Source of the DNA: Phenylobacterium aquaticum | GTDB taxonomy: Bacteria; Pseudomonadota; Alphaproteobacteria; Caulobacterales; Caulobacteraceae | Assembly (NCBI RefSeq): GCF_947378715.1 | Contig: NZ_CANCLE010000005.1 | Span: forward strand, 1 to 56,404 | DNA: 56,404 bases | Direction: 5' to 3' | Shown: one piece after another, positions 1 to 8,367 of the stretch | How positions within the stretch are numbered: the first letter of the stretch is position 1 | Layout of the letters: each line of letters opens with the position of its first letter | Notes under the pieces: model-generated | The model's input: the letters and a program-made list of their open reading frames with translations, nothing else | What the model was told of the DNA's origin: nothing | Database searches by the model: none | Translations under genes and position numbers: made by a program

Positions 1-515
1 AGCGCTTCGTCGTCCAGCCGCTTGAGCACGAAGACCTGGCAACGCGACAGGAGCGCCCCATTCAGTTCGAAGGACGGGTTCTCGGTGGTGGCGCCGACCA
101 GGGTGACGATCCCCTCCTCCACGAAGGGCAGGAAGCCGTCCTGCTGGGCGCGGTTGAACCGGTGGATTTCATCGACGAACAACAGGGTCGACTGGCCGGC
201 CGAGCGGCGCATGCGGGCCTGTTCAAAGGCCTTCTTCAGGTCGGCGACCCCGGAAAACACCGCCGACAGCTGCTGGAACTCATAGCCCGCCGCCTTGGCC
301 AACAGCCGGGCGATGGTGGTCTTGCCGGTGCCGGGCGGCCCCCACAGGATCATCGAGGCCAGGCGCCTGGCCTCCGCCATGCGGCCGATCGGGCCCTCGG
401 GACCCAGCAGGTGATCCTGGCCCACGACCTCGTCGAGCGTCCGCGGGCGCAGACGGTCGGCGAGCGGGGACGGCGCGTGGGGGGTCATCCCCGCAGCTTC
501 GAAGAGGTCGGCCAT
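1..515 (-). CDS. rarA: Replication-associated recombination protein A, N-terminal part (cut by window edge)
   Basis: RarA (MgsA) is an AAA+ ATPase related to clamp loaders that acts at stalled replication forks. The visible 171 residues start MADLFEAAGM and contain the Walker A motif GPPGTGKTT (about residues 59-67), the Walker B stretch LLFVDEIHRFN and the sensor-1 region GATTENPSFELN, which is specific to RarA rather than RuvB or DnaX. The ATG at 513-515 is the only sensible start. The C-terminal half lies beyond the left edge. It is the last gene of a minus-strand run and follows the serine hydrolase gene by 32 bases. Identification is firm; only completeness is unknown. Confidence 0.93.
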   Translation of the reverse strand, partial: MADLFEAAGMTPHAPSPLADRLRPRTLDEVVGQDHLLGPEGPIGRMAEARRLASMILWGPPGTGKTTIARLLAKAAGYEFQQLSAVFSGVADLKKAFEQARMRRSAGQSTLLFVDEIHRFNRAQQDGFLPFVEEGIVTLVGATTENPSFELNGALLSRCQVFVLKRLDDEA

Positions 516-547
516 CGGGGAGCCTTAGCAAATCGGCGAAGCGCGCG

Positions 548-2245
548 TTAGGTCCGGCGCAAATAGTCGACGCCGGACAGCACCAGCCGTTGCGGCCGCC
601 CGCCCGCCATCGCCTCGAACCACAGACGCTCCGGTGACCAGTCGTCGTCGCCGACCCGGTAACCGCCACCGGGCAGCGGCGTCAGCAGCGTGCCCCCGTC
701 CAGATAGAGCTTCTCCCCCTGGGCCAGGACATGGAACGATCCGCGCCAGGGATCGTCATTGCCATAGTGGCCCGTCAGGGCCTTGAGCGCCGGCGAGGTG
801 GGCGGGGTGAAAGCCTGGCCCGAGCGGACATATTCCGTCTCGCCCCACCAGACCCGGGTCACCAGCTTGGCGGTCCGACGGAAGACCAGGGCGAAGGGCG
901 TCGCGGCGGGATCGACGGCGATGAAGGCGTCCTCGTCGGCCAGCTCCATCTCGACCGCCTTGCCGGCCATGGTGGCGGTGACGCCGCGCGCCGAGGCCGC
1001 AACCTCCAGCGCCACGCCCTTGGCGTCGACATAGCGACCCAGCACGTCGGGGGTGTCCGGCGTCTTATGCGGAACCGGGGTGGGCTTGGGGGCGGGACGG
1101 GGCTCCACCACGGCTCGCAACCGGGCGCAGGCAAAGGCGGTCAGTTCCCGGGGGCGATAGCCCATCAAGCCGACATTGGTGCTGGCGAAGGCGCCGACCC
1201 CGGCGATGGGGTCGATGTGGATCGCCGAATTGAACGACAGCATGCCGCCGGTGTGGTGCAGCAGGGGGCGATCCTCGACCGGCACGACCGCCAGGCCATT
1301 GGCGTATTTGGCCCCCTTCACCGCCCAGCCGGGCGCGTCGATGCTCGGCGTGCAGAACCGGGCCGCAGCGGCGTCGGACAACAGCGGCGCGCCATGGCCG
1401 GACCCGGCCGCAATCAGGTAGCGGGCATAGCGGGCCATGTCGGCGGCGGTCGAGGCCACGCAGCCCGAGCCCTCGGTCATGTCGGTCCAGGGACCAGGGC
1501 CCAGGGGGCCGGCGCGGGGGAAGGACCGGTCGGCGTAGAACGGCGCGTAGCTGGCCGCATAGAGCGCCCGATCGCCGGTCAGGATCGCCGGCTTGGTCGC
1601 CGTCATGCCGAGCGGGGTCAGGATCTCGGCCTGCAGATAGTCGGCGAAGGGCCGCCCCGAAATCCGCTCCACCAGATGCGACAGGAGTGCGAAGCCGAGG
1701 TTGGAATAGGACCAGTGGGTCCCGGGCGCGAAGCCGCGCCACAGCCGCCCGTCCCCGCCACGCGGGAACATCGGCGCGTCATCCGGCAGGCCGGAGCCGT
1801 GGTTCAGCAGGCTCTGGACCGTGGTCGGCCCGTCGCTGGGCAGCGGCAGGTCGGGGAGCAGATCGCGGACATCGGCATCCAGGCTGAGCTTGCCGGCTTC
1901 CATCAGCTTGAACACGCAGAGCGCCGTGAACGACTTGGAGATCGAGCCCACCTGGAACAGCTGGTCCGGGCTGATCGGCGCCCGACGATCTGCGTCGCCG
2001 TGGCCATAGCGCATGAAGGCGGTCAGGCCGTCTGGCCCGACCACCGAAAGCGTCAGGCCCGGCAGGCCGTAGGCGCTCATGTGCTGAGCGCCATAGGCCG
2101 CGATCTCGTCCAGCGCTTCGGCGAAGCGGCCGGGCTGACCGCCGGCGACGGTGACCGCGACCTGGGTCTGGGCCTCCGCCGGCCTGGCCAGGGCGGCGCC
2201 CGCCGCCAAGCCCAAGCCTACGACCGCGCGCCTGTTGATCCGCAT
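548..2245 (-). CDS. Tat-exported serine hydrolase of the beta-lactamase (class C/EstB) family
   Basis: This 565-residue enzyme belongs to the penicillin-binding-like serine hydrolases (Pfam Beta-lactamase). The SxxK nucleophile motif is seen in GSISKSFTAL, the YxN motif in YSNLGF, and the KTG position is HTGG. The N-terminus MRINRRAVVGLGLAAGAAL looks like a twin-arginine signal, so the protein is probably periplasmic. I chose the ATG at 2243-2245 because it gives a clean signal peptide and has GGGAG just upstream; the frame is open further but the extra residues are unlike a protein. A beta-rich C-terminal domain of about 170 residues follows the catalytic part, as in many D-aminopeptidase or esterase relatives. 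Substrate is unknown; I do not claim beta-lactam resistance. Confidence 0.85.
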   Translation of the reverse strand: MRINRRAVVGLGLAAGAALARPAEAQTQVAVTVAGGQPGRFAEALDEIAAYGAQHMSAYGLPGLTLSVVGPDGLTAFMRYGHGDADRRAPISPDQLFQVGSISKSFTALCVFKLMEAGKLSLDADVRDLLPDLPLPSDGPTTVQSLLNHGSGLPDDAPMFPRGGDGRLWRGFAPGTHWSYSNLGFALLSHLVERISGRPFADYLQAEILTPLGMTATKPAILTGDRALYAASYAPFYADRSFPRAGPLGPGPWTDMTEGSGCVASTAADMARYARYLIAAGSGHGAPLLSDAAAARFCTPSIDAPGWAVKGAKYANGLAVVPVEDRPLLHHTGGMLSFNSAIHIDPIAGVGAFASTNVGLMGYRPRELTAFACARLRAVVEPRPAPKPTPVPHKTPDTPDVLGRYVDAKGVALEVAASARGVTATMAGKAVEMELADEDAFIAVDPAATPFALVFRRTAKLVTRVWWGETEYVRSGQAFTPPTSPALKALTGHYGNDDPWRGSFHVLAQGEKLYLDGGTLLTPLPGGGYRVGDDDWSPERLWFEAMAGGRPQRLVLSGVDYLRRT

Positions 2246-2322
2246 GCCCTGCTCCCCCGTCCCCACTGGAATGATGCAGTTGGGACGGGGACGCGGCGCG
2301 AGGCAAGGCCGCGTTTGGGCGC

Positions 2323-3738
2323 CTAGGTGCGGAAGTTGCCGGTGATCTCCTGGCCCTCGCGAACGATGGTCACCTGCCACTGGCCGCCGCCCGCGCTGAG
2401 CGCGCCGGTCAGTTCGCCGACCGTGGCGATGTCGCGGCCATTCACCCGCTTGATCACATCGCCCGGGCGCAGTCCGGCGTTCATGGCGAAGCCCCGGCCG
2501 ATATTGATCACCATCACCCCCTTGGCGGCGAAGGGATCGATGCCGAGTTCGTCGGCCACCGCCGGCGAGACATTGACCACGGTGGCGCCATCGAAGGGAT
2601 TGCGACCGGTCAGCAGCTTCTCGTCACGCGGCGGCGTGGCGGGAGCCGCCTCGGCCTTCAGGATCAGAGCTTGCTCGCCCGCGCCGCGATGGATGCCGAG
2701 CTTGAGGGCCTGGCCCGGGCGGCTGGAGCCGACCACGTAGCTGACGGCGGCGGCGTCGGCCACCGACTTGCCATCGACCGAGACGATCACGTCGCCCTGG
2801 CGCAGCCCGGCCCGGGCGGCCGGGCCGTTGGGCCAGAGGTCCGCGACCAGGGCGCCTTGGGGGATCGGCAGGCCCAGGCTCTTGGCGATGTCTGGGGTCA
2901 CGGTCTGGGTGCGGGCGCCCAACCACGGACGGACCAGGGCGTGGCCGCCGCCAGCCGCGGTCTCGACGATGCGGCGGACCATGGCCGCCGGAATGGCGAA
3001 GCCCACCCCGGCCGAGGAGCCTGAGCGGGACAGGATGAAGCTGTTCACCCCGATCAGGTCGCCGTCCATGTCGACCAGGGCGCCGCCGGAATTGCCGGGA
3101 TTGATGGCCGCATCGGTCTGGATATAGGCGTTGCCGGCGTCGCCATTGGGGTCGGTCGAGCGGTTCAACGCCGAGATGATGCCATTGGTCACCGTCTGGC
3201 CGACGCCGAAGGGATCGCCGATGGCCAGGACCAGGTCGCCGACCTGGGTCTCGCCGCTGTCGTCGATGGCCAGCGTCGGCAGGCGCTCGGCCCCGACATC
3301 GATCTTCAGCACCGCCAGGTCGACCCGGGGGTCGGCCAGCAGCACCTTGGCCGGAAATTCGCGCCGATCGGCCAGGCCCACCGTGATGTCCTGGCTGCCT
3401 TCGATGACGTGGTTGTTGGTGATGATGATCCCGTCGGCGCGGACCAGGACACCGGAGCCCAGCGAGCCCTCGACCCGCTCGCGCGGGGCGCCCATGCCGA
3501 ACAGCTGCCAGAAGGGATCGGCCTGCTGGCGCACCACCCGCTTGGCGGAGATGTTGACCACGGCGGGGGCCGCCTTCTTCACCACGGGCGCGAAGGAGAC
3601 CTTCAAGGTCGCGGCGTCGCCGGGCGCCGCCCGGGTCGGCTGGGCGAGCGGCGGGATCTGGGCGTTGGACCGGGCCGAGGGATCCGAGCAGGCCGCCAGC
3701 AGGACCAGGGCCGGGATCAGGAGGCGGTGAGCGCGCAT
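2323..3738 (-). CDS. HtrA/DegP-type trypsin-like serine protease, lipoprotein, two PDZ domains
   Basis: This is a 471-residue periplasmic quality-control protease. The signal peptide ends in a lipobox (LLAAC, Cys17), so it is probably lipid-anchored, which is less common than soluble DegP. The catalytic triad is visible: His in TNNHVIEG (about 110), Asp in DPRVDLAVL (about 140), and Ser in NPGNSGGAL (about 220). Two PDZ domains follow (about 275-360 and 385-471), with the carboxylate-binding region of the second near GLRPGDVIKRVNG. It starts at the ATG at 3736-3738 and lies 77 bases upstream of the serine hydrolase gene on the same strand. The family is certain; assignment to DegP, DegQ or MucD is not. 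Confidence 0.92.
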   Translation of the reverse strand: MRAHRLLIPALVLLAACSDPSARSNAQIPPLAQPTRAAPGDAATLKVSFAPVVKKAAPAVVNISAKRVVRQQADPFWQLFGMGAPRERVEGSLGSGVLVRADGIIITNNHVIEGSQDITVGLADRREFPAKVLLADPRVDLAVLKIDVGAERLPTLAIDDSGETQVGDLVLAIGDPFGVGQTVTNGIISALNRSTDPNGDAGNAYIQTDAAINPGNSGGALVDMDGDLIGVNSFILSRSGSSAGVGFAIPAAMVRRIVETAAGGGHALVRPWLGARTQTVTPDIAKSLGLPIPQGALVADLWPNGPAARAGLRQGDVIVSVDGKSVADAAAVSYVVGSSRPGQALKLGIHRGAGEQALILKAEAAPATPPRDEKLLTGRNPFDGATVVNVSPAVADELGIDPFAAKGVMVINIGRGFAMNAGLRPGDVIKRVNGRDIATVGELTGALSAGGGQWQVTIVREGQEITGNFRT

Positions 3739-3799
3739 GAAGTCTCCGATAGGTGGACCCGAAAAACAGCCGAGGTTTCGGGCGCAATGATGGCGGGGG

Positions 3800-5068
3800 C
3801 TAGGCCGGATCAGGGGCCCCTGCGCTCTCGCGCGTGAAGAACAGCACCAGCAGGCCGGCGATCAAGCTCAACGCCCCGCCGACCAGTATGGTTACGCCGG
3901 ACCAGGCCGGCCCCCGGCCGGCGGCGATGGCCAGGGCGAAGATCTGGGTGAAGGCGATGGGACCGAACAGGCCGGTGAGGCTGGATATGCCGCCCATGGC
4001 CCCCTGCAGGCGTCCCTGTTCGTCCGGCTCGACCTTGGCCGTCATCATGGCCTGCAAGGCCGGGCCGGCGATGTTGGCCAGGGTCATCGGGATATTGGCG
4101 ATCCAGAACAGCACCCCGGTGGGCGCCAGGCCGCAGGCGAGGAAGCCGATCACCTGGGCGACCAGGCCGGCCAGCAGGGTCCTGCGTTCGCCGATCCAGG
4201 TGACGGCGCGGCCGGAAAGCTGGCTGGTGACCACGATATTGACCGCCGCGAGCGCGCTGCAGAACACCCCGAGCGCCAGAGGATCCCAGGCGTAGCGGTA
4301 GGCCGTGTAGAGCACGAAGACGCTGTTCATGGCGAACATGGCGAACCACAGCAGCAAGAGCGCCAGGGCCAGGACCGGCAGTCCCGGACGCGACACCAGC
4401 AGACCCAGAGCCCCGATCGGATTGGCCTTGGCCCAGCGCATGGGCGCGCGCCGGTCGCGCGGCAGGGATTCCGGCAAGACCAGCAGGCCATAGAGGCCGT
4501 TGCCCAGGGCGACGGCGGCGGCCAGCCAGAACGGCGCGCGCGGGTTCCAGGCGCCCATCAGGCCGCCCAGCGCCGGGCCCAGGATCACCCCGGTCCAGGC
4601 CGCGGCGTTCAGCCAGCCATAGCTCTTGGCCCGATCTTCCTGCGGGGTGATGTCGGCCACATAGGCCATGGCCGCGCCCTGGGCGCCGGCAGTCAGGCCG
4701 CAGAGGATGCGGCCGACCAACAGCCAGGCCAGCGTCGGGGCGAGCGCCATGATCGCCAGATCGAGGCTGAGGCCGAAGATCGAGATCAGGATCACCGGCC
4801 GGCGGCCGAAGCGGTCTGACAACATGCCGATCACCGGCGCGGCGAAGAACTGGGCCACCGACCAGGCGGCGACCAGCACCCCCACCCAGCGGGCGGCGGA
4901 GGAGACCTGGCCGCCGACCAGCCCCTCGACCAGCCGGGGCAGGACCGGGAACACCATCGAATGGGACACCACGTCCAGGCAGATGGTGATGGCGATGAAG
5001 GGCAGCCCGGCCTGGCGGACGGCCGCGCGCGCGGTCTCGCCCGGGGCGGAAATCGGATCATGAGTCAT
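3800..5068 (-). CDS. MFS transporter, TetA-like (TCR/Tet family), copy 1
   Basis: This is a 422-residue major facilitator protein with about twelve hydrophobic segments. The motif A loop GMLSDRFGRRPVIL between helices 2 and 3 and the helix-5 stretch GPALGGLMG (motif C-like) are typical of drug:H+ antiporters of the TetA group. It has a close paralogue immediately upstream (5257-6537), which shares the order of motifs and the sequence RYAWDPLALG/RYHWGSDIVG near helix 8, so the pair arose by duplication. I chose the ATG at 5066-5068; a GTG at 5149 would add a Pro-rich, non-hydrophobic extension. No strong ribosome site precedes either start. The substrate cannot be read from sequence; export of a drug or metabolite is inference. 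Confidence 0.85.
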   Translation of the reverse strand: MTHDPISAPGETARAAVRQAGLPFIAITICLDVVSHSMVFPVLPRLVEGLVGGQVSSAARWVGVLVAAWSVAQFFAAPVIGMLSDRFGRRPVILISIFGLSLDLAIMALAPTLAWLLVGRILCGLTAGAQGAAMAYVADITPQEDRAKSYGWLNAAAWTGVILGPALGGLMGAWNPRAPFWLAAAVALGNGLYGLLVLPESLPRDRRAPMRWAKANPIGALGLLVSRPGLPVLALALLLLWFAMFAMNSVFVLYTAYRYAWDPLALGVFCSALAAVNIVVTSQLSGRAVTWIGERRTLLAGLVAQVIGFLACGLAPTGVLFWIANIPMTLANIAGPALQAMMTAKVEPDEQGRLQGAMGGISSLTGLFGPIAFTQIFALAIAAGRGPAWSGVTILVGGALSLIAGLLVLFFTRESAGAPDPA

Positions 5069-5256
5069 GGGAGACACTCGACGCGCCCGCGCGAAGGGCG
5101 CGGGCGGAGCGGAATTCGGAAGGGGCGAAGGGGTCTGGCCGGGCGTCACGCGCCGGCGGGCCCCGTGCTTAGGCCGCCATGGTCCCGTCTGTCGTCGTCA
5201 TTTCCATCGCGTGATCCTATCCGCCCATCTGGTTGTGGCAAGCCCGAAAGCGCCCT

Positions 5257-6537
5257 CTAGGCGAGGGCGGCGGCGGGCTCCAGGGGACGACCCACTTTCA
5301 CCGCCAGGAAGAAGGCGGTCAGCATCAGGCTCGACGAGATGAAGATCGGCAGGCCGGGCGCATGCAGGGTGGCGTCATGCAGCACGGCGTAGGTGAAGGC
5401 GCCATTGAACACCAGCGGGCCCAGGATCGAGGCGATGCCCTGCAGGCTCTGGTTGGCGCCCTGGAGGCGGCCCTGCTCCTGCGGCCCCACCCGGCGCGTC
5501 ATCAGCCCCTGGAGCCCCGGCTGCACGAAATTGATCAGGGCGAAGACAGGCGCCGCGGCCACATAGGCCCAGCCATTGGGAGCGAAGCCGTAGAGGGCGA
5601 AGCCAAGCGCCCCGCCGAGCGTACCCAGCAGCAGCGAACCGCGCTCACCGATCCGGCCGACGACCGGTCCGACCAGACGGGTCTGGACGAGAATGCCAAG
5701 CAGGCCGGTCAGCAGCAGGGTCAAGCCGACGATGTCGCTGCCCCAATGATAGCGATAGCCGGCATAGAGCACGAAGATCGACGGCAGGACGGTGTGGGAG
5801 ATCTGGAACAGGAACCCGGTCGTCGCCAGCCCCAGCAGCGACCCGTGCGCCTTCAGGAAGCCCAGCGACCCGACGGGATTGGCCCGCGCCCAGTCGAACC
5901 GGGTCATCCGACGCTCCACCGGCAGGGACTCCGGCAGGATGAAATAGCCATAGAGCCAGTTGATCGCGGTCAGGACGCCGGCGACCAGGAACGGCAGCCG
6001 CAGGGCGAAATTCCCGATCAGGTGCTGCATCGCCCCGCCGGCCAGGAAGCCGCCCATGACGGGGCCGATCAGGAAGCCGAAACTGAACGCCGCCCCCATC
6101 ATGCCGAAGGTCTTGGCCCGAGCCTCCGGTGCGGTGACGTCGGCGACATAGGCGTTGGCGGTGGAGAAGCTGGCGGCGGTCGCCCCATTGATGATCCGGC
6201 CGATGAACAGCCAGGCCAGGGTCGGCGCGAAGGTCATGAACACGAAGTCGATCGCCAGACCGAAGAACGAGATCAGCAGCACCGGCCGCCGCCCGATCCG
6301 GTCCGACAACATGCCGAGGATCGGGCCGCAGAAGAACTGCATCAGCCCCCAGGAGACCGAGAACACCATGCTGATCTCCGACGCGTGGGCGGTGTCGCCG
6401 CCGACGAACGACTTGATCAGGTTGGGCAGCACCGGGATCATGATGCCGAACGACACCGCGTTCATCAGGGCGCAGACGAAGATGAAGCGGAAGGCGGCGT
6501 TGCGCCCGCCGGGCGTGGCCGGATCGGATTGAGTCAT
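5257..6537 (-). CDS. MFS transporter, TetA-like (TCR/Tet family), copy 2
   Basis: This is a 426-residue inner-membrane transporter. It carries motif A as GMLSDRIGRRPVLL and the motif C-like sequence GPVMGGFLAGG in helix 5. The start at 6535-6537 (MTQSDPATPGG) has GAGGGGACC upstream at a suitable distance. A gap of 188 bases separates it from the second pump; I see no gene in that gap, so the two may have separate or shared transcripts. Compared with copy 1 it has a longer loop between helices 5 and 6 (LAGGAMQHLIGNF). Tandem divergent pumps suggest specialisation on different substrates, which is inference only. Confidence 0.85.
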   Translation of the reverse strand: MTQSDPATPGGRNAAFRFIFVCALMNAVSFGIMIPVLPNLIKSFVGGDTAHASEISMVFSVSWGLMQFFCGPILGMLSDRIGRRPVLLISFFGLAIDFVFMTFAPTLAWLFIGRIINGATAASFSTANAYVADVTAPEARAKTFGMMGAAFSFGFLIGPVMGGFLAGGAMQHLIGNFALRLPFLVAGVLTAINWLYGYFILPESLPVERRMTRFDWARANPVGSLGFLKAHGSLLGLATTGFLFQISHTVLPSIFVLYAGYRYHWGSDIVGLTLLLTGLLGILVQTRLVGPVVGRIGERGSLLLGTLGGALGFALYGFAPNGWAYVAAAPVFALINFVQPGLQGLMTRRVGPQEQGRLQGANQSLQGIASILGPLVFNGAFTYAVLHDATLHAPGLPIFISSSLMLTAFFLAVKVGRPLEPAAALA

Positions 6538-6592
6538 GGTCGGGGTCCCCTCACGCGCAACATGAAACAAAGCAAGAACTCTGACAAGCCGG

Positions 6593-7060
6593 TCACTGAG
6601 CCGCGTCGCCCAGGCCGGTTAGCAGGTCGCGCCACCATTCGGCCAGCCGCATGCCGAGCGCCTGGTCCGGGAATCCATGGCGGGCGACATTGTCGCGGGG
6701 GACCTGGTCGAAGCCGCGATGCTCGACGCTGACCCGGGTCTCCTCGCCCACCGCCTCGAACCGCACCTCGACTTCGGTCGTCAGGTCCGGCGGAAAGCTG
6801 GCCTGGCGCCAGGAAAACACCAGGCGCTCCGGCGGCGCCCAGGCCAGGATGCGGCCGATCTCGAACACCTTGCCATTGGCGAGCGTCTCGGTGAGTCGAC
6901 CGCCCTCTCCCGCCTCGAAGGCCAGGCGGCCCGGTGGGCGCGGCGTGGTCGCAAACAGCATGTTCGGTCGCCACCAGGCGCCGATCTCGCCGACGAAGGC
7001 CTCGAAGGCGCGCTCGCGGGAGGCCTTCACCCGCAGGGCGACGAAGACCTTGGAACTCAC
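6593..7060 (-). CDS. SRPBCC/AHSA1-like domain protein
   Basis: This is a 155-residue START-like (AHSA1) protein with the helix-grip pattern: VALRVKASRERAFEAF, then GRLTE and LAWAPPERLVFSW, and the C-terminal helix RLAEWWRDLL. Members bind hydrophobic ligands, but few have a known role. It is the last gene of a four-gene cassette; its ATG overlaps the TGA of the ArsR gene by four bases (ATGA), which implies translational coupling. ArsR plus SRPBCC pairs are common in alphaproteobacteria and the SRPBCC protein usually accompanies its regulator. It may sense or sequester the ligand that releases ArsR (inference). Confidence 0.85.
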   Translation of the reverse strand: MSSKVFVALRVKASRERAFEAFVGEIGAWWRPNMLFATTPRPPGRLAFEAGEGGRLTETLANGKVFEIGRILAWAPPERLVFSWRQASFPPDLTTEVEVRFEAVGEETRVSVEHRGFDQVPRDNVARHGFPDQALGMRLAEWWRDLLTGLGDAAQ

Positions 7061-7389
7061 GCCTGGCGCTCGACATGGGCCTTGAAGGCCAGCAGCTGCT
7101 CACTCCACAGCCGTTCGGACTCTTCCAGCCAGCGCAGCAGATGGATCATGGGTTCAGGCCTCAGGGCATAGACACGGACACGGGCGTCGAAGGCGGGGTG
7201 GCTGTCCTCCACCAGGCCTGAGTCCTTCAGGGCCTTGAGGTGACGGCTCATCGCCGGGGCTGGCACCCCAACCTCGCGGGCGAGGTCCCCGGCGGCGCGG
7301 GGACCGCGCGCCAGCAGATCCACCACCTGGCGACGGCAGGGATCGGCCAGGGCCGCCAAGGTGCGGTCGAGAGCGAGGGCCGCGGTCAT
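7057..7389 (-). CDS. ArsR-family winged-helix transcriptional regulator
   Basis: This 110-residue repressor-type regulator has a clear winged helix: LAALADPCRRQVVDLLARGP, then the recognition helix in VPAPAMSRHLKALKDSGLV, then the wing with RVRVYALRP. The metal-site motif ELCVCDL of classical ArsR/SmtB is absent, so it is probably not a metal sensor. The C-terminal helix (MIHLLRWLEESERLW) resembles regulators paired with SRPBCC proteins. The ATG at 7387-7389 overlaps the stop of the upstream VOC gene by four bases. It probably controls its own cassette from the AT-rich promoter region near 8330-8367. Confidence 0.9.
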   Translation of the reverse strand: MTAALALDRTLAALADPCRRQVVDLLARGPRAAGDLAREVGVPAPAMSRHLKALKDSGLVEDSHPAFDARVRVYALRPEPMIHLLRWLEESERLWSEQLLAFKAHVERQA

Positions 7390-7832
7390 TCCCAGCCGGT
7401 GATCTTGAGACCCGTTATCGCCTCGGCCTCCTCGCGGCTGACCTGCTTGACGGCTTGGGACACCGTCCAGATGTGGCCCTCCGGATCGCGGCAGCGATAG
7501 GTCCGCGCGCCATAGAACTGGGTTTCCGGCTCGACCAGGATCACGCCGCCCGCCCGCCGCGCCCGTTCGCAATGGGCGTCGACGTCCTCGTCGATATTGA
7601 CGTGCACGGCCTGGGTGTTGCGACCTCCGACCGAGGCCGGGCTCTGGTGGTCCGCCGACCATTCCGATCCGATCATCACCCGGCTATCGCCAAAGGCCAT
7701 CTGGGAATGGGCGACATTGCCTTCGGCGTCTTCCAGCAGCATGACCAACTCGAAGCCCATGGCCTCAGCCAACCAGGCCAGGGCCGCGCGGGGATCGCGA
7801 TAGAACAGGGCCGAACTCAGACTGCGGGTCAT
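7386..7832 (-). CDS. VOC-superfamily protein (PhnB/glyoxalase-like), copy 2
   Basis: This is a 148-residue vicinal-oxygen-chelate protein. It has the two beta-alpha-beta-beta-beta modules: the first around FYRDPRAALAWLAEAMGFE, the second around HVNIDEDVDAHCERARRAGG and ending YRCRDPEGHIWTVSQ. The DPEGHIW motif and the preceding YGARTY are typical of PhnB-like members. These are often annotated as glyoxalase or bleomycin-resistance relatives, but the actual reaction is rarely known. It is coupled by four-base overlaps to the VOC gene before it and to the ArsR gene after it. It is a paralogue of the upstream gene, roughly 50% similar by eye. Confidence 0.87.
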   Translation of the reverse strand: MTRSLSSALFYRDPRAALAWLAEAMGFELVMLLEDAEGNVAHSQMAFGDSRVMIGSEWSADHQSPASVGGRNTQAVHVNIDEDVDAHCERARRAGGVILVEPETQFYGARTYRCRDPEGHIWTVSQAVKQVSREEAEAITGLKITGWE

Positions 7833-8293
7833 GATGGGCGCTCCAGCTGGGTGGTGATGTCGTGGCCCGTCGCCTCGGCCATCTGGGCCGCCGACAGGAC
7901 GACCAGGGTCTGGCCGAAGGACCAGGGGTGATCCTCAGGATCGAAGCAGGTGTAGACCCGGTCCCCATAGGCCTGGGTCTCCGGTTCGCGGGCGATGCGG
8001 GCGCCGGCCGCCCGGGCCCGCTCGCAATGGGCGTCGAGGCCGTCGGGCAGTTGCACGTGGACCGATTGGGTGGAGCGTCCGCCGAACTGGCTCGGGCTGA
8101 CCGCATGGTCCCGCGGCGGGCCGACCAACATGACCAGGCCGCCCCGGAAGCCCAGCTCGGAATGCGCCACCCCGCCCTGGCCGTCATCGACGATCATCAG
8201 GGGCTCGAACCCGAAGGCCCGTTCCAGCCAGGCGATGGCCGCGCGGGGGTCGCGATACCAGATCACCGGGACGATGGCGGAACGTTCGGTCAT
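7829..8293 (-). CDS. VOC-superfamily protein (PhnB/glyoxalase-like), copy 1
   Basis: This is the first gene of the cassette; it encodes 154 residues. The conserved opening VIWYRDPRAAIAWLERAFGFE and the motif YTCFDPEDHPWSFGQ place it with its neighbour. I chose the ATG at 8291-8293 because GGAGG lies eight bases upstream; a GTG three codons earlier would overlap that ribosome site. Its C-terminus (LSAAQMAEATGHDI) matches the position of SREEAEAITGLKI in copy 2, supporting duplication. The active-site Gly in DPEGH of copy 2 is Asp here (DPEDH), so the two may differ in ligand. Confidence 0.87.
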   Translation of the reverse strand: MTERSAIVPVIWYRDPRAAIAWLERAFGFEPLMIVDDGQGGVAHSELGFRGGLVMLVGPPRDHAVSPSQFGGRSTQSVHVQLPDGLDAHCERARAAGARIAREPETQAYGDRVYTCFDPEDHPWSFGQTLVVLSAAQMAEATGHDITTQLERPS

Positions 8294-8324
8294 CTTGGCC
8301 ACCTCCCCGGCAGGCGCACTTCAT

Positions 8325-8367
8325 TTCATCTTGCGATAATATTTCTTCAATTATGCAACTATGTCAA
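8325..8367 (-). promoter_or_regulatory. Candidate sigma70 promoter and ArsR operator for the VOC-ArsR cassette
   Basis: A short AT-rich island interrupts otherwise GC-rich DNA. On the minus strand it reads TTGACA (8362-8367), a 17-base spacer, then AAATAT (8339-8344); TATTAT (8336-8341) would be a better box but at 20 bases. The same stretch contains an imperfect inverted repeat, TTGCGATAAT and AATTATGCAA (8331-8359), that would cover the -10 box. The presence of these sequences is direct; that ArsR binds here is inference. Confidence 0.55.

Noticed and set aside
548..2245. Beta-lactam resistance gene
   Set aside because: Only the general serine-hydrolase motifs are present (HTGG instead of KTG, long C-terminal domain); peptidase or esterase is more likely.
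731..2326. Open frame of about 530 codons on the plus strand
   Set aside because: Antisense of the serine hydrolase; no recognisable domain or ribosome site.
5233..6732. Open frame of about 500 codons on the plus strand
   Set aside because: Antisense of an MFS gene; extremely rich in Gln, Asp and Arg with no domain.
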